DNA of 64,000 bases, from assembly GCF_029919115.1 (NCBI RefSeq), contig NZ_CP123990.1:558001-622000 (forward strand), in the 5' to 3' direction. Shown here one piece after another: positions 16,055-26,157 of this stretch. Within the stretch, counting starts at the first letter, position 1. The number at the start of each line of letters is the position of its first letter. Both the position numbers and the translations under genes were made by a program. The stretch is from Variovorax paradoxus (GTDB lineage: Bacteria; Pseudomonadota; Gammaproteobacteria; Burkholderiales; Burkholderiaceae_C). The notes under the pieces are model-generated. The model searched no databases, was not told the DNA's origin, and saw only the letters and a program-made list of their open reading frames with translations.

Positions 16055-17524
16055 TTGTATCTGGGACTCGACCTCGGCACGTCCGAGCTCAAGGCGCTGC
16101 TGCTTGCCGACGATCACCGCATCGTCGGCGTGGCACGCGCAGCACTCACGGTCGAACGGCCGCAGCCGCTCTGGTCGGAGCAGGCGCCAAGCCAATGGTG
16201 GCAGGCGCTGGAGCAAGTGATGGCCGAGCTGCGAGAAGCGCACCCCGAGGCGCTGAGCGCCGTGCGCGGCATCGGCCTGTCGGGCCAGATGCACGGCGCC
16301 ACGCTGCTCGACGCGGCGGGCGAGGTGCTGCGTCCCGCCATTCTCTGGAACGACGGCCGCAGCGGCGCGCAGTGCGAAGCGCTCACGCGCGCCGTGCCGC
16401 GGCTGGGCGAGATCGCGGGCAACCTGGCGATGCCCGGCTTTACCGCGCCCAAGCTGCTGTGGGTTCGAGAGCACGAGCCTGAAATCTTCGCTCGCGTGGC
16501 GCGGGTGCTGCTGCCGAAAGACTGGCTGCGCTTCATGCTCAGCGGTGAGACAGTCAGCGAAATGTCCGATGCGGCCGGCACGCTGTGGTTGGACGTGGGT
16601 GCGCGCGACTGGTCCGACGAACTGCTCGGGGCTACGGGGCTCACGCGAGAGCACATGCCCCGGTTGGTCGAAGGCAGCGAAGTGTCGGCGCAGCTCAAAC
16701 CCGAGCTGGCGGCACGCTGGAACGTGGGCAGCGGCCCAGTACTCATTGCCGGCGGTGCCGGCGACAACGCCGCGAGCGCGGTCGGCATGGGGCTGGTGGA
16801 GCCGGGACAGGGCTTTGTTTCGCTCGGCACATCGGGCGTGGTGTTCGTCTCGACCGACCGCTTTCTGCCCAACCCCGCACAGGCGATGCATGCGTTCTGC
16901 CATGCGCTGCCCAAGCGCTGGCACCAAATGTCGGTGATGCTTTCGGCCGCGAGCGCGGTGAGCTGGGCTGCCAAGGCATTCAAGTTTGCCGACGAGGCGG
17001 CATTGCTCGAAGCGGCAGCTTCGGTCGCACCGGCACAGCGCGAGCGTTGCCCGCTGTTCCTGCCGTACCTTTCGGGCGAGCGCTCCCCGCACAACAACCC
17101 CAATGCGCAGGGCGCGCTGTTCGGCCTGACGCATGCGCACGGTCCGGCGGAAATCGCCTATGCCGTGGTCGAGGGCGTGAGCTTCGGGCTGCGCGACGGC
17201 TTCGACACCTTGCGCCTGCCGCCCGACATGCCGCTGCGCGAAGTGGCGCTGGTCGGCGGAGGTGCGCGCAGCGTGTGGTGGGGCCAACTGCTGGCCGACA
17301 TCTTCCAGGTGCCGCTCACGCTCTATGCGGGCAGCGAGACGGGCGGCGCGCTGGGTGCGGCGCGGCTTGCGTGGTTGGCTGACGGTGGCGCTGTGGCCGA
17401 GGTGTGCACGCTGCCGCCTGTGAAGCAGCAACTGGTGCCTTCGGTCGAAGGGAACGGCTCGCACAAGACGCGGCATGCGCGCTTCCAGGTGCTCTACATG
17501 GCACTGCGCGACCAGTTTCGATAA
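16055..17524 (+). CDS. xylB: Xylulokinase (TTG start)
   Basis: 489 residues of the FGGY kinase family. The N-terminal LGLDLGTSELKALLL is the ATP-binding phosphate-1 motif. SGQMHGATLLD and AILWNDGR are the xylulokinase-type sugar site, and LGTSGVVFV and VALVGGGARS are later nucleotide elements. It converts D-xylulose, the product of DalD, to xylulose 5-phosphate for the pentose phosphate pathway. No ATG is available at the N-terminus. A TTG at 16055, 8 bases after GGGAG, begins exactly at YLGLDLGT and is the probable start. It is the last gene of the operon, with a terminator just behind. Confidence 0.93.
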   Translation: MYLGLDLGTSELKALLLADDHRIVGVARAALTVERPQPLWSEQAPSQWWQALEQVMAELREAHPEALSAVRGIGLSGQMHGATLLDAAGEVLRPAILWNDGRSGAQCEALTRAVPRLGEIAGNLAMPGFTAPKLLWVREHEPEIFARVARVLLPKDWLRFMLSGETVSEMSDAAGTLWLDVGARDWSDELLGATGLTREHMPRLVEGSEVSAQLKPELAARWNVGSGPVLIAGGAGDNAASAVGMGLVEPGQGFVSLGTSGVVFVSTDRFLPNPAQAMHAFCHALPKRWHQMSVMLSAASAVSWAAKAFKFADEAALLEAAASVAPAQRERCPLFLPYLSGERSPHNNPNAQGALFGLTHAHGPAEIAYAVVEGVSFGLRDGFDTLRLPPDMPLREVALVGGGARSVWWGQLLADIFQVPLTLYAGSETGGALGAARLAWLADGGAVAEVCTLPPVKQQLVPSVEGNGSHKTRHARFQVLYMALRDQFR

Positions 17525-17540
17525 ACGTACCGCGCAATAA

Positions 17541-17570
17541 AAAAGGGCCGCTTGCGCGGCCCTTTTTGTT
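17541..17570. terminator. Bidirectional intrinsic terminator between xylB and groL
   Basis: GGGCCGC (17545-17551) and GCGGCCC (17556-17562) form a tight stem with a 4-base loop, flanked by a run of A on the left and TTTTTGTTTT on the right. Both strands therefore read as a classic stem plus U-tract, suited to ending xylB and groL transcripts that converge here. Confidence 0.92.
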
Positions 17571-17598
17571 TTGGTGAGCAGTAGAGCTCAGCCGGGCA

Positions 17599-19254
<1,656 letters not shown>

Positions 19255-19281
19255 TTATTTCTCCGAAAGGGGATGGATGGA

Positions 19282-19572
19282 TTACTTATCGACGACTGCG
19301 AACAGGTCGTCTTCCTTCATGACGAGCAATTCGTCACCGCCGACCTTGACGGTCTGGCCGCTGTACTTGCCGAACAGGACGCGGTCGCCGACCTTGACGG
19401 TCAGTGCGGTCAGTTCGCCCTTGTCGTTGCGCTTGCCCGGGCCCACGGCCAGGACTTCACCCTGATCGGGCTTTTCGGCGGCTGCGTCGGGAATGACGAT
19501 GCCGGAGGCGGTCTTGGTTTCGCTGTCAACACGCTTGACGATCACGCGATCGGCCAAAGGACGAAGTTTCAT
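19282..19572 (-). CDS. groS: Co-chaperonin GroES
   Basis: 96 residues, the standard size for the 10-kDa heptameric lid of Gro[16 protein letters not shown] opens the protein, the mobile loop region lies around [13 protein letters not shown], and the C-terminus is DDLFAVVDK. The start at 19572 follows CCAGGAGAT; a longer upstream frame is not the gene. It forms an operon with groL, and a perfect CIRCE dyad sits about 85 bases upstream. Confidence 0.99.
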   Translation of the reverse strand: MKLRPLADRVIVKRVDSETKTASGIVIPDAAAEKPDQGEVLAVGPGKRNDKGELTALTVKVGDRVLFGKYSGQTVKVGGDELLVMKEDDLFAVVDK

Positions 19573-19655
19573 TGCATCTCCTGGATAAGAAACGGGGTTG
19601 TGGTCGGGCGCCGGGCGGGGGAGACCGGCGGCCCATCGACTGGAATCGAGGCTTG

Positions 19656-19682
19656 TTAGCACTCGTCAGCAGCGAGTGCTAA
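19656..19682. promoter_or_regulatory. CIRCE operator (HrcA binding site) of groSL
   Basis: TTAGCACTC, a 9-base spacer and GAGTGCTAA match the CIRCE consensus (9-N9-9) at every arm position. HrcA represses chaperonin operons through this dyad and releases it on heat stress. It lies 84 bases before the groS start. The hrcA gene is not in the window. Confidence 0.97.
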
Positions 19683-19785
19683 TCATAAGGGCAATCGGGG
19701 GAGTTTCAAGGGCGGGAGGCGGTTTTGCCCCGCTGCGGCCAGAGTGCCAAGCGCCCGGCTGGCCAGACGGCCCTGTTTCAGAGCC

Positions 19786-20577
19786 TTAAAAGCTTGACTT
19801 GCGCTCCGGCAGCATCAGCGCGAACAATTCACTGCGAAAGTGAATGCCGAGCCGGTTGAACGCCCGGTTCCGGTATGTCTTGACAGTCGGCAGCGCCAGG
19901 CCCATGTCCGACGCAATGCCCTCCTGGGTCATGCCACGGAGCAACCGAAGGCATACGTTGAGTTCCTGCGCCGTCAGCGCCGGGCAACGGGTGAGCAGCC
20001 TCGCGCCGAGTTCGTTGGCCGCGTCCGCGCGCGTCAGGGCAATGTGCTTGCGCGCGAGCGCCATCAGCAGTCGCCCTGCAACGCCGAAGTCTGCCAATTG
20101 CGCATCGCTGAGCGGCCGCTGATGCGTATGCCGATAGAAATTGACCGCGAACAGCGCGTCGCCCTCGCATGCCGCAGGTTCTTCCTCGACCACCGACACG
20201 CGCTCCATTACCCCGTGGGCGTCGTATACCTTGGCCCGGTGCTCCGTGGGCACCTCCGGCGCGGTGATGTGGCACACGCGCAGTTGTGGAGCGCTCGCTT
20301 CACGCAATGTGCGGTCGCTTCGGATCGGACCTGACAGGTAGGCGCGCCAGCAGTCGCGCGTGGTGTCGGGCATGCCCCGGCTGCCACTCAGAAAGATCGC
20401 CGGCCGCGCCCCTGTGCGGTACACCGAAAACGAGCCCACCGGCAGGGCGCGCGCCATGGCGTCGAGAAGGCGGTCGCCAAATCCCGGCTCTCCCAGCGCT
20501 GGCACCACCATCGGCAGGTGCTGCGCCAATGACGATCCGGCGGACTCGGCGGGCAGGTCAGGAATCCAGGTGCGCAT
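19786..20577 (-). CDS. LuxR-family transcriptional regulator
   Basis: 263 residues. The C-terminal quarter (from about residue 198) is a LuxR/FixJ helix-turn-helix: LTAQELNVCLRLLRGMTQEG, then SDMGLALPTVKTYRNRAFNR. The first ~190 residues match no sensor domain I can name, and there is no receiver Asp pattern or autoinducer-domain tryptophan signature, so the signal is unknown. It is divergent from the DUF3237 and Bug receptor genes with a 71-base gap that holds two perfect palindromes, suggesting it controls them. Start at 20577 (MRTWIPDL). Confidence 0.88.
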   Translation of the reverse strand: MRTWIPDLPAESAGSSLAQHLPMVVPALGEPGFGDRLLDAMARALPVGSFSVYRTGARPAIFLSGSRGMPDTTRDCWRAYLSGPIRSDRTLREASAPQLRVCHITAPEVPTEHRAKVYDAHGVMERVSVVEEEPAACEGDALFAVNFYRHTHQRPLSDAQLADFGVAGRLLMALARKHIALTRADAANELGARLLTRCPALTAQELNVCLRLLRGMTQEGIASDMGLALPTVKTYRNRAFNRLGIHFRSELFALMLPERKSSF

Positions 20578-20597
20578 GGGGCAATACGGGGAATCCC

Positions 20598-20636
20598 GTC
20601 ATCTTCCGGGATGACAGCGTTGTCCGGCCACCGGAC
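20598..20636. promoter_or_regulatory. Two palindromes in the LuxR/DUF3237 divergent promoter
   Basis: GTCATC-TTCCGG-GATGAC (20598-20615) and GTCCGG-CCA-CCGGAC (20622-20636) are perfect dyads, separated by 6 bases, in the 71-base divergent region. They are candidate operators for the adjacent LuxR-type regulator. They could also overlap core promoter elements, which I cannot place with confidence. Confidence 0.5.
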
Positions 20637-20648
20637 TTACGCTAGGGC

Positions 20649-21140
20649 ATGACTTCTTCGCCTCCTCAAGAGAACGATCCGCTTGCCGCACCGTGCCTGG
20701 CCTGGTTTGCCGATGTCACCGTGGAGGTGGGTGAGCCGATGGTGCTGGGCGAGGGCGCCCAGGGGCTGCGCCGCGTGGTGCCCATTGTGGGCGGCCACGC
20801 CAGGGGCGATGGCTGGTCGGGGCGGGTGCTGCCGGGCGGTGCCGACTTCCAGCGCATCGCAAGCGACACGGCATCGGAGCTCGACGCCCGCTACGGCCTG
20901 GAGACGGATGCCGGCGACCGCATTTACGTGCGCAACCGTGCCATACGCACCGCGCCCGCCGAGGTGATGGCGCAACTGCTGCGCGGTGAGCCGGTGGACC
21001 CGGCGCAGGTCTATTTTCGCTGTGCGCCCTCGTTCGAGACGCGCAGCCAGTCGTTGCGCTGGATCACCGAGCGGCTGTTCGTCGGAGTCGGCGTGCGCCA
21101 CCCCGCCCAGGTGGTGATGCGCTTCTTCGCGCTGCAGTGA
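20649..21140 (+). CDS. DUF3237 family protein
   Basis: 163 residues of the DUF3237 (UPF0311) family, small beta-barrel proteins of unknown biochemical role. Typical features are GGHARGDGWSGRVLPGGADFQ, then LDARYGLETDAGDRIYVRNR and the C-terminal FVGVGVRHPAQVVMRFFAL. No signal peptide is visible, so it is probably cytoplasmic. It starts 71 bases from the divergent LuxR gene and precedes a Bug receptor by 50 bases. In other Burkholderiales such genes sit among aromatic or organic-acid catabolism genes (from memory), which would fit a small uptake/catabolic unit. Confidence 0.85.
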   Translation: MTSSPPQENDPLAAPCLAWFADVTVEVGEPMVLGEGAQGLRRVVPIVGGHARGDGWSGRVLPGGADFQRIASDTASELDARYGLETDAGDRIYVRNRAIRTAPAEVMAQLLRGEPVDPAQVYFRCAPSFETRSQSLRWITERLFVGVGVRHPAQVVMRFFALQ

Positions 21141-21190
21141 TCCGCGCCGCCGGCTCCGCGCTTCAATTTCAACACCGACAGGAGACTCGA

Positions 21191-22210
21191 ATGACAACCG
21201 CCCCTCTTACGGGCGCGCGCCGCCGCGCGCTCATCGCCGCCATCACCGCGCTGGCCGGACTCGGGAGCATGGCCTGGGCGCCCCAGGCGCTCGCCCAGGC
21301 GGGCACCGCCTATCCCAACCGGCCGGTGCGCCTGGTGGTTGGCTTTCCGGCCGGCAGCGGGCCGGACATCGTGGCTCGCCTGCTGGCCCAGAAGCTGTCC
21401 GAAGGGTGGGGAAACCTTGGCGTCATCGTCGACAACAAGCCGGGCGCCGGCGGGTTGATCGCCGCCTCCGAAGTGGCCCGAGCGCAGCCTGACGGCTACA
21501 CGCTAATGCTCGGCGAAACCGGCCAGTTGGCCATTGCGCCGAGCAGCTACAGCAAGCTCTCCTACGACCCGAAGAAGGACTTCGTGCCCGTGAGCCAGGT
21601 GGTCACCTCGAACTTCATGCTGGTGGTCAACCCGGCCAAGATACCGGCGCGCGACGTGAAGCAGTTCGTGGAATGGAGCCGCGCGCAGAAGGGGCTGTTC
21701 ATGGGCACTTTCGGTGCCGGCACACCGGGCCACTTCGGCGCTTTTCTCTTCGGCGATGCGATCGGCATCAAGCCGGAGCCGGTGCACTACAAGACCACGG
21801 GCGATGCGCTGGGCGGTTTGTTCAGTGGCGACGTAGCGGGTGCATTCGCAAGCGTCGGTCTCTCGGCGGCCAACGTGAAGGCGGGCAAGTTGCTGGCTCT
21901 GGCCTCCAGCGGCGATACGCGCAGCGCCAGCCTGCCCGACGTTCCGACCTTCCGCGAGCAGGGCTTCCCCCAGCTGGTCTTCAACTCATGGTTCGGCGTG
22001 GTTGCCCCGGCCAGGACGCCGCCCGAGATCATCGCGCGGCTCGAAAGCGATGTCCGCAAGGCCGTGCAGTCGGCCGAAGGCAAGGCGAAGCTGGAGGATG
22101 CGGGCTTCGGTGTCACGGGCACGACGTCGCAGGAATTCGGCCGCGTGATCGCTGCCGACACGGCAAGCTGGGGCAAGGTGGTCGCCGCCACGGGTTTCAA
22201 GGCGGATTGA
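21191..22210 (+). CDS. Bug/TctC-family substrate-binding receptor
   Basis: 339 residues with a signal peptide rich in twin arginines (GARRRALIAAITALAGLGSM) and cleavage near ALAQA. Mature features are YPNRPVRLVVGFPAGSGPDI, VDNKPGAGGLIAA and DGYTLMLGETGQLAI, typical of periplasmic TTT receptors. The triple arginine before a hydrophobic stretch may allow Tat export, but the motif is not the full consensus. The ATG at 21191 follows CAGGAGAC. It is probably co-transcribed with the DUF3237 gene under the divergent LuxR regulator. No TctAB partner is nearby. Confidence 0.92.
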   Translation: MTTAPLTGARRRALIAAITALAGLGSMAWAPQALAQAGTAYPNRPVRLVVGFPAGSGPDIVARLLAQKLSEGWGNLGVIVDNKPGAGGLIAASEVARAQPDGYTLMLGETGQLAIAPSSYSKLSYDPKKDFVPVSQVVTSNFMLVVNPAKIPARDVKQFVEWSRAQKGLFMGTFGAGTPGHFGAFLFGDAIGIKPEPVHYKTTGDALGGLFSGDVAGAFASVGLSAANVKAGKLLALASSGDTRSASLPDVPTFREQGFPQLVFNSWFGVVAPARTPPEIIARLESDVRKAVQSAEGKAKLEDAGFGVTGTTSQEFGRVIAADTASWGKVVAATGFKAD

Positions 22211-22247
22211 GCCGAGGGCTCGCGGGGCGTGCCGTCTGGACCGGCGG

Positions 22248-23864
22248 CTATAGCTGGTCGGTCGGCACGAACCAGGAGAACAGCAGCAGCTGCAGGCGCG
22301 TGAGCAGGCTGGAGTCGGGTTCACTGTCGAGCACCTCGTTGTCCACGTCTCCGGTGCCAATCCATTGCACGTTCTTGCCGTCGGGCATGAGCACCACGCG
22401 GTAAACACCCTCGATGTCGTCGAGCTGATATGCATACAGCAGTGCCTGGCTCAATTCGAAACTGCGCACCCGAACGCCGAACTCGGTGTTCAGCCGCGCC
22501 GAGCGGGGATCGAGATTCATCGACCCCAGCAGCACCCACTCCCGGTCGACAATGGCGAGCTTGGCGTGCAGGCGCCCGCGCGCCTTCTTGAGCAGGGTGC
22601 GGAACTGGCGGTTGCGCTTGAGTTGCTCGGTGCTGACCTCGTACAGGTTCACGCCCAGCTTCAGCATGTCGACGCGGTAGCGGTTGTAGTTGATGTTGAC
22701 CAACGGCTCGTCGCTGTCGGCCAGCGAATTGGTAACGACGCTGATGCGCACGCCGCGCGCCCGGCCTTCGCGGATGCGCGCCATGCCCTCGTCGCCCGGA
22801 ATGAAGTAGGGCGAGATCACGATCACGTCGGAGCGCGCGCTTGCCGTCATTTCATGGAACCGCGCTGCGAGCGACTCGCTTGCGGGGGTGAGGGCGCCCA
22901 GTGCCTTGTGGGGGCTGTCGGCCGCGGCGTGGGCGTCGGCGCGCATCCACTTGACGCGGCCGACATCGGCAAGCTGCGCACCCAGCGGCGCATCGCCCAT
23001 GAGGTCGGTGCCTGAAAGAGGAGCGGGCGGGGGCGCGTGAATCGGCGCGGTTGCGGCTTCGAACCCGGCCTTCAGCGCCTCCGGGGCATCGCTGGTGCCG
23101 GCAATCCGCTGAATCGGGTACACCACGTCGCTGTTCCAGTAGGTGTCGAAGATGCGCGCGGCTTCCGGAACGACCGGTCCGGCCATGACCAGCTCGAAAT
23201 CGATGAAGTTGGCGCCTTCGCTTCGCAGGAAGTATTCGTCGGCCAGGTTGCGCCCGCCTGCAATGGCCAGGGCGCCGTCGGCCACGAAAAGCTTGTTGTG
23301 CATGCGGTGGTTCAGGCGCCTGAAATCGCCGAAGAACTCCAGCCACCGCGTGGCCGAGTGGTCGCGGGCATTCACAAAGGGGTTGAACAGGCGAACCTCG
23401 GCGTTGGGTTCCGCGGCCAGGCCGAGCAGCAGGCTGTCCATGCCGGCGGTATAGAAGTCGTCGAGCAGCAGCCGCACCCGCACACCGCGCCGTGCGGCAT
23501 CGCGCAGTTCGCGCAACAGCAACAGGCCGGTCTTGTCTTTGCCAAGCTGATAGGTCTGCACGTCCAGCGAGGCCTGGGCGCGTCGCATCAGCTCGAACCG
23601 GGCGTCGAGCGCAAAAGACGCCTCGACCAGCGGGCGGACGCTTGAAAGCCCGTCCTGCGCCGCGTTGTTCAGGCTTGCCGCCGCGCGGCCGAGCGTGGTG
23701 GCGGGCGAAGCCGCAATCGACAGCGTCGGCGGCTCGGGTGCACGAGGGGGAAGGCCGGCGCAGCCCGCCAGGATGAGCGCGAATCCGGCGGCAGCCAGCC
23801 GAAGGGCCGGCCGGCGCAGCGCAGAAAACGAGGGTGCAATGAGCTTGAGCATGAGACCGGCCAT
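22248..23864 (-). CDS. Phospholipase D-family lipoprotein, cardiolipin synthase C-like
   Basis: 538 residues. The N-terminus has a lipoprotein signal with lipobox LAGC (Cys35). Two HKD motifs are present, HNKLFVADGALAIAGGRN and HAKLAIVDREWVLLGSMN, as in ClsC-type cardiolipin synthases, which join phosphatidyl groups at the membrane. The lipobox is unusual for ClsC of enterics but frequent in proteobacterial homologues. The frame is open further upstream to 24077, but that part crosses the divergent promoter. I chose the ATG at 23864; an ATG at 23852 is equally possible and neither has a clear ribosome site. It converges on the Bug receptor gene with a 37-base gap. Confidence 0.85.
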   Translation of the reverse strand: MAGLMLKLIAPSFSALRRPALRLAAAGFALILAGCAGLPPRAPEPPTLSIAASPATTLGRAAASLNNAAQDGLSSVRPLVEASFALDARFELMRRAQASLDVQTYQLGKDKTGLLLLRELRDAARRGVRVRLLLDDFYTAGMDSLLLGLAAEPNAEVRLFNPFVNARDHSATRWLEFFGDFRRLNHRMHNKLFVADGALAIAGGRNLADEYFLRSEGANFIDFELVMAGPVVPEAARIFDTYWNSDVVYPIQRIAGTSDAPEALKAGFEAATAPIHAPPPAPLSGTDLMGDAPLGAQLADVGRVKWMRADAHAAADSPHKALGALTPASESLAARFHEMTASARSDVIVISPYFIPGDEGMARIREGRARGVRISVVTNSLADSDEPLVNINYNRYRVDMLKLGVNLYEVSTEQLKRNRQFRTLLKKARGRLHAKLAIVDREWVLLGSMNLDPRSARLNTEFGVRVRSFELSQALLYAYQLDDIEGVYRVVLMPDGKNVQWIGTGDVDNEVLDSEPDSSLLTRLQLLLFSWFVPTDQL

Positions 23865-23981
23865 CGCACGGGACGTGCGGGCCGGATCGTAGCCGCTTTG
23901 GCTTGCGCCACGCGCGCGGTGCGCGGGAGAACGCCCCTGCCGATCTCGGGAAATTGAAACAGATGAGAATTTATAACTATT

Positions 23982-24000
23982 AGAATGCGAATCGTTCTTA
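23982..24000. promoter_or_regulatory. Candidate Fur box
   Basis: AGAATGCGAATCGTTCTTA matches the core of the Fur consensus (AATGATAATCATTAT) at 11 of 15 positions. It lies 24 bases before the siderophore-receptor start, in an AT-rich patch (ttataactatta) that stands out against the GC-rich surroundings and could contain the promoter. Iron repression of the downstream TonB/PepSY block is expected. Confidence 0.7.
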
Positions 24001-24024
24001 ATAATGTTTCGGAGTGGAGCAGGA

Positions 24025-26127
24025 ATGTCGAGGAAGATGGCGGGGCGCAAGGTCGTATCGGTGCTGGCAGGATGCATGGCAATTTACGTGCATCAACAGG
24101 TTTTGGCCCAAACCGCAACGCCAGGCGCCTTGCCGGAAATCAGGGTCGATGCAAGTGCAGAGGCCGAAACCGCCACCTCGCCCGTCATCGGCTATCGCGC
24201 CAGGAACGCTGCAACCGCGACCAAGACCGACACGCCGCTTTCAGAAACCCCGCAGTCGGTGACCGTGGTCACGCGCGACCAGATGGTCGACCAGGGCGCG
24301 GGCAATCTCCAGGACGCGCTCAACTACGCAGCCGGCGTGCGCTCGGATGCCTATGGACTCGACTCGCGGACCGACTCGGTGCGCATCCGGGGCGCCACTC
24401 CCGACATTTACCTGGACGGCCTGCGCCAAGCCTACGGCTACTACACCAGCACCACGCGCACCGAGCCCTACACGCTGGAGCGGCTCGAAGTGCTGCGCGG
24501 CCCGTCGGGCATGCTGTTCGGCGCGGGTACGGCCGCCGGCGTGGTCAACATGGTGAGCAAGCGGCCCCTGCAAGAGGCGCAGCGCGAAGTGGGCGTGCAG
24601 TTCGGCAGCTTCGGCCGCAAGCAGATCCAGGCCGACCTGACCGGCCCGCTGAATGCCGACGGCTCGCTGTCTTACCGCTTGATTGCCTTGCAGCGCAAGT
24701 CGGACACGCAGGTCGACTACGTGCCCGACGACCGCAGCGTCATTGCGCCATCGTTGACCTGGCGGCCGAGCGCGGCAACCTCGCTCACGCTGCAAGGCCT
24801 GTACCAAAAGGACAAGAGCGGCAGCAGCTCGCAATTCTTCCCGTGGGCGGGCACGTTGCTGCCGAACCCGAACGGACGCATTCCCACTAGCCGCTTCATC
24901 GGCGAGCCGGGCTTCGACTACTACGACAGCGAGCGCAAGACCTTCGGCTGGCAGTTCGAACACAAGTTCAACGAGAACTGGACCCTGCGGCAGAACTTCC
25001 GCTATGCGCAAAACGAAAACGACAACCGCTACCACTATGGCGCGGCATTCAGCGGCGCCGAAAGCTGGGACGCAACGGACCCGATCTTCAAGCGCACGTT
25101 GGGCCGCTACTACGACAGCTACCTGACGCGCAACCGCACGCAGACGCTCGACAACCACGTCGAAGGGCACTTCCAGACCGGTGCGCTCAAGCACACGCTG
25201 CTCGTGGGTGCCGACTTTGCGCGCCAACGCGAAAACGTCTGGGGCGGCACCACGTTCGACACCATCGATGCCTACGCGCCCATCTATGGCCACGTCGACA
25301 TGCCCATACGCGATGCGATGCCGCGCACCCGCCAGCGCCAGAACGGCTTTTACCTGCAGGACCAGATCAAGCTCGACAACTGGATCTTCGTGGCCGGCCT
25401 TCGGCACGACAAGGCCGTTTCGAGCGCAGAGGGGAGTGACGCCGAGAAGAGCAGCGCAACCACCAAGCGTTTCGGTGTGATGTACGCCATGCCGTCGGGC
25501 TGGTCGCCGTACCTGAGCTACAGCGAATCGTTCACGCCGCAGTCGCCGCGCAATGGGCAGATCTTCACGCCGTTGCGGGGCGAGCAGTGGGAAGCCGGCA
25601 TCAAGTACGAACCGAAGGACCGCGCACTGGCGTTCAGCGCGGCAGTCTACGACCTGCGCGAGAAGAACCAGATCACTTCGCCGTCGATGAATGTGTACAC
25701 GCAGGTCGGCAAGACCAAGACCCAGGGCCTCGAGCTCGAGGCCAAGGGCTCGATCGGCTCGAACCTCGATCTGATTGCGCACTACAACTACACCGACGCG
25801 GACGAGCTGATCGAAGGCCTGCCGAAGCACCAGGCGAGCGTGTGGGCCAAGTACCGCTTCTCGATCGGCGGCTTGAGCGGGTTCTCGGCCGGCGCAGGCG
25901 TGCGCATGATGAGCTCGTTCCGCGACCTGCAATCGGGCGTGGGCCCGCGCGTGCCGGGCGTGACATTGCTCGATGCGGTCTTTGCCTACGAAAATGCCAG
26001 CTGGCGCTATGCGCTCAACATCAACAACCTGACTGACAAGACTTACTTCAGTACCTGTCTTTCACGTGGCGACTGCTGGTACGGCTCGCGCCGAAGCGTC
26101 GTGGCAAGCGCAACCTACCGTTTTTGA
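24025..26127 (+). CDS. TonB-dependent siderophore receptor
   Basis: 700 residues from the chosen ATG at 24025. A signal peptide (VVSVLAGCMAIYVHQQVLAQ) leads to a TonB plug with ETPQSVTVVTRDQMVDQGA, DSVRIRGATPDIYLDGLR and LERLEVLRGPSGMLFGAG. The remainder is a 22-strand outer-membrane barrel ending in the terminal Phe of ATYRF. The plug wording is that of ferric-hydroxamate or coprogen-type siderophore receptors (FhuE/FoxA group), but the ligand is not certain. The ATG at 24004 is an alternative; 24025 has a GGAG site at better distance. A Fur box lies just upstream, and a PepSY gene follows after 30 bases. Confidence 0.92.
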   Translation: MSRKMAGRKVVSVLAGCMAIYVHQQVLAQTATPGALPEIRVDASAEAETATSPVIGYRARNAATATKTDTPLSETPQSVTVVTRDQMVDQGAGNLQDALNYAAGVRSDAYGLDSRTDSVRIRGATPDIYLDGLRQAYGYYTSTTRTEPYTLERLEVLRGPSGMLFGAGTAAGVVNMVSKRPLQEAQREVGVQFGSFGRKQIQADLTGPLNADGSLSYRLIALQRKSDTQVDYVPDDRSVIAPSLTWRPSAATSLTLQGLYQKDKSGSSSQFFPWAGTLLPNPNGRIPTSRFIGEPGFDYYDSERKTFGWQFEHKFNENWTLRQNFRYAQNENDNRYHYGAAFSGAESWDATDPIFKRTLGRYYDSYLTRNRTQTLDNHVEGHFQTGALKHTLLVGADFARQRENVWGGTTFDTIDAYAPIYGHVDMPIRDAMPRTRQRQNGFYLQDQIKLDNWIFVAGLRHDKAVSSAEGSDAEKSSATTKRFGVMYAMPSGWSPYLSYSESFTPQSPRNGQIFTPLRGEQWEAGIKYEPKDRALAFSAAVYDLREKNQITSPSMNVYTQVGKTKTQGLELEAKGSIGSNLDLIAHYNYTDADELIEGLPKHQASVWAKYRFSIGGLSGFSAGAGVRMMSSFRDLQSGVGPRVPGVTLLDAVFAYENASWRYALNINNLTDKTYFSTCLSRGDCWYGSRRSVVASATYRF

Positions 26128-26157
26128 TATTCCTCTTTCGACGGGAGCAGTGACGAG

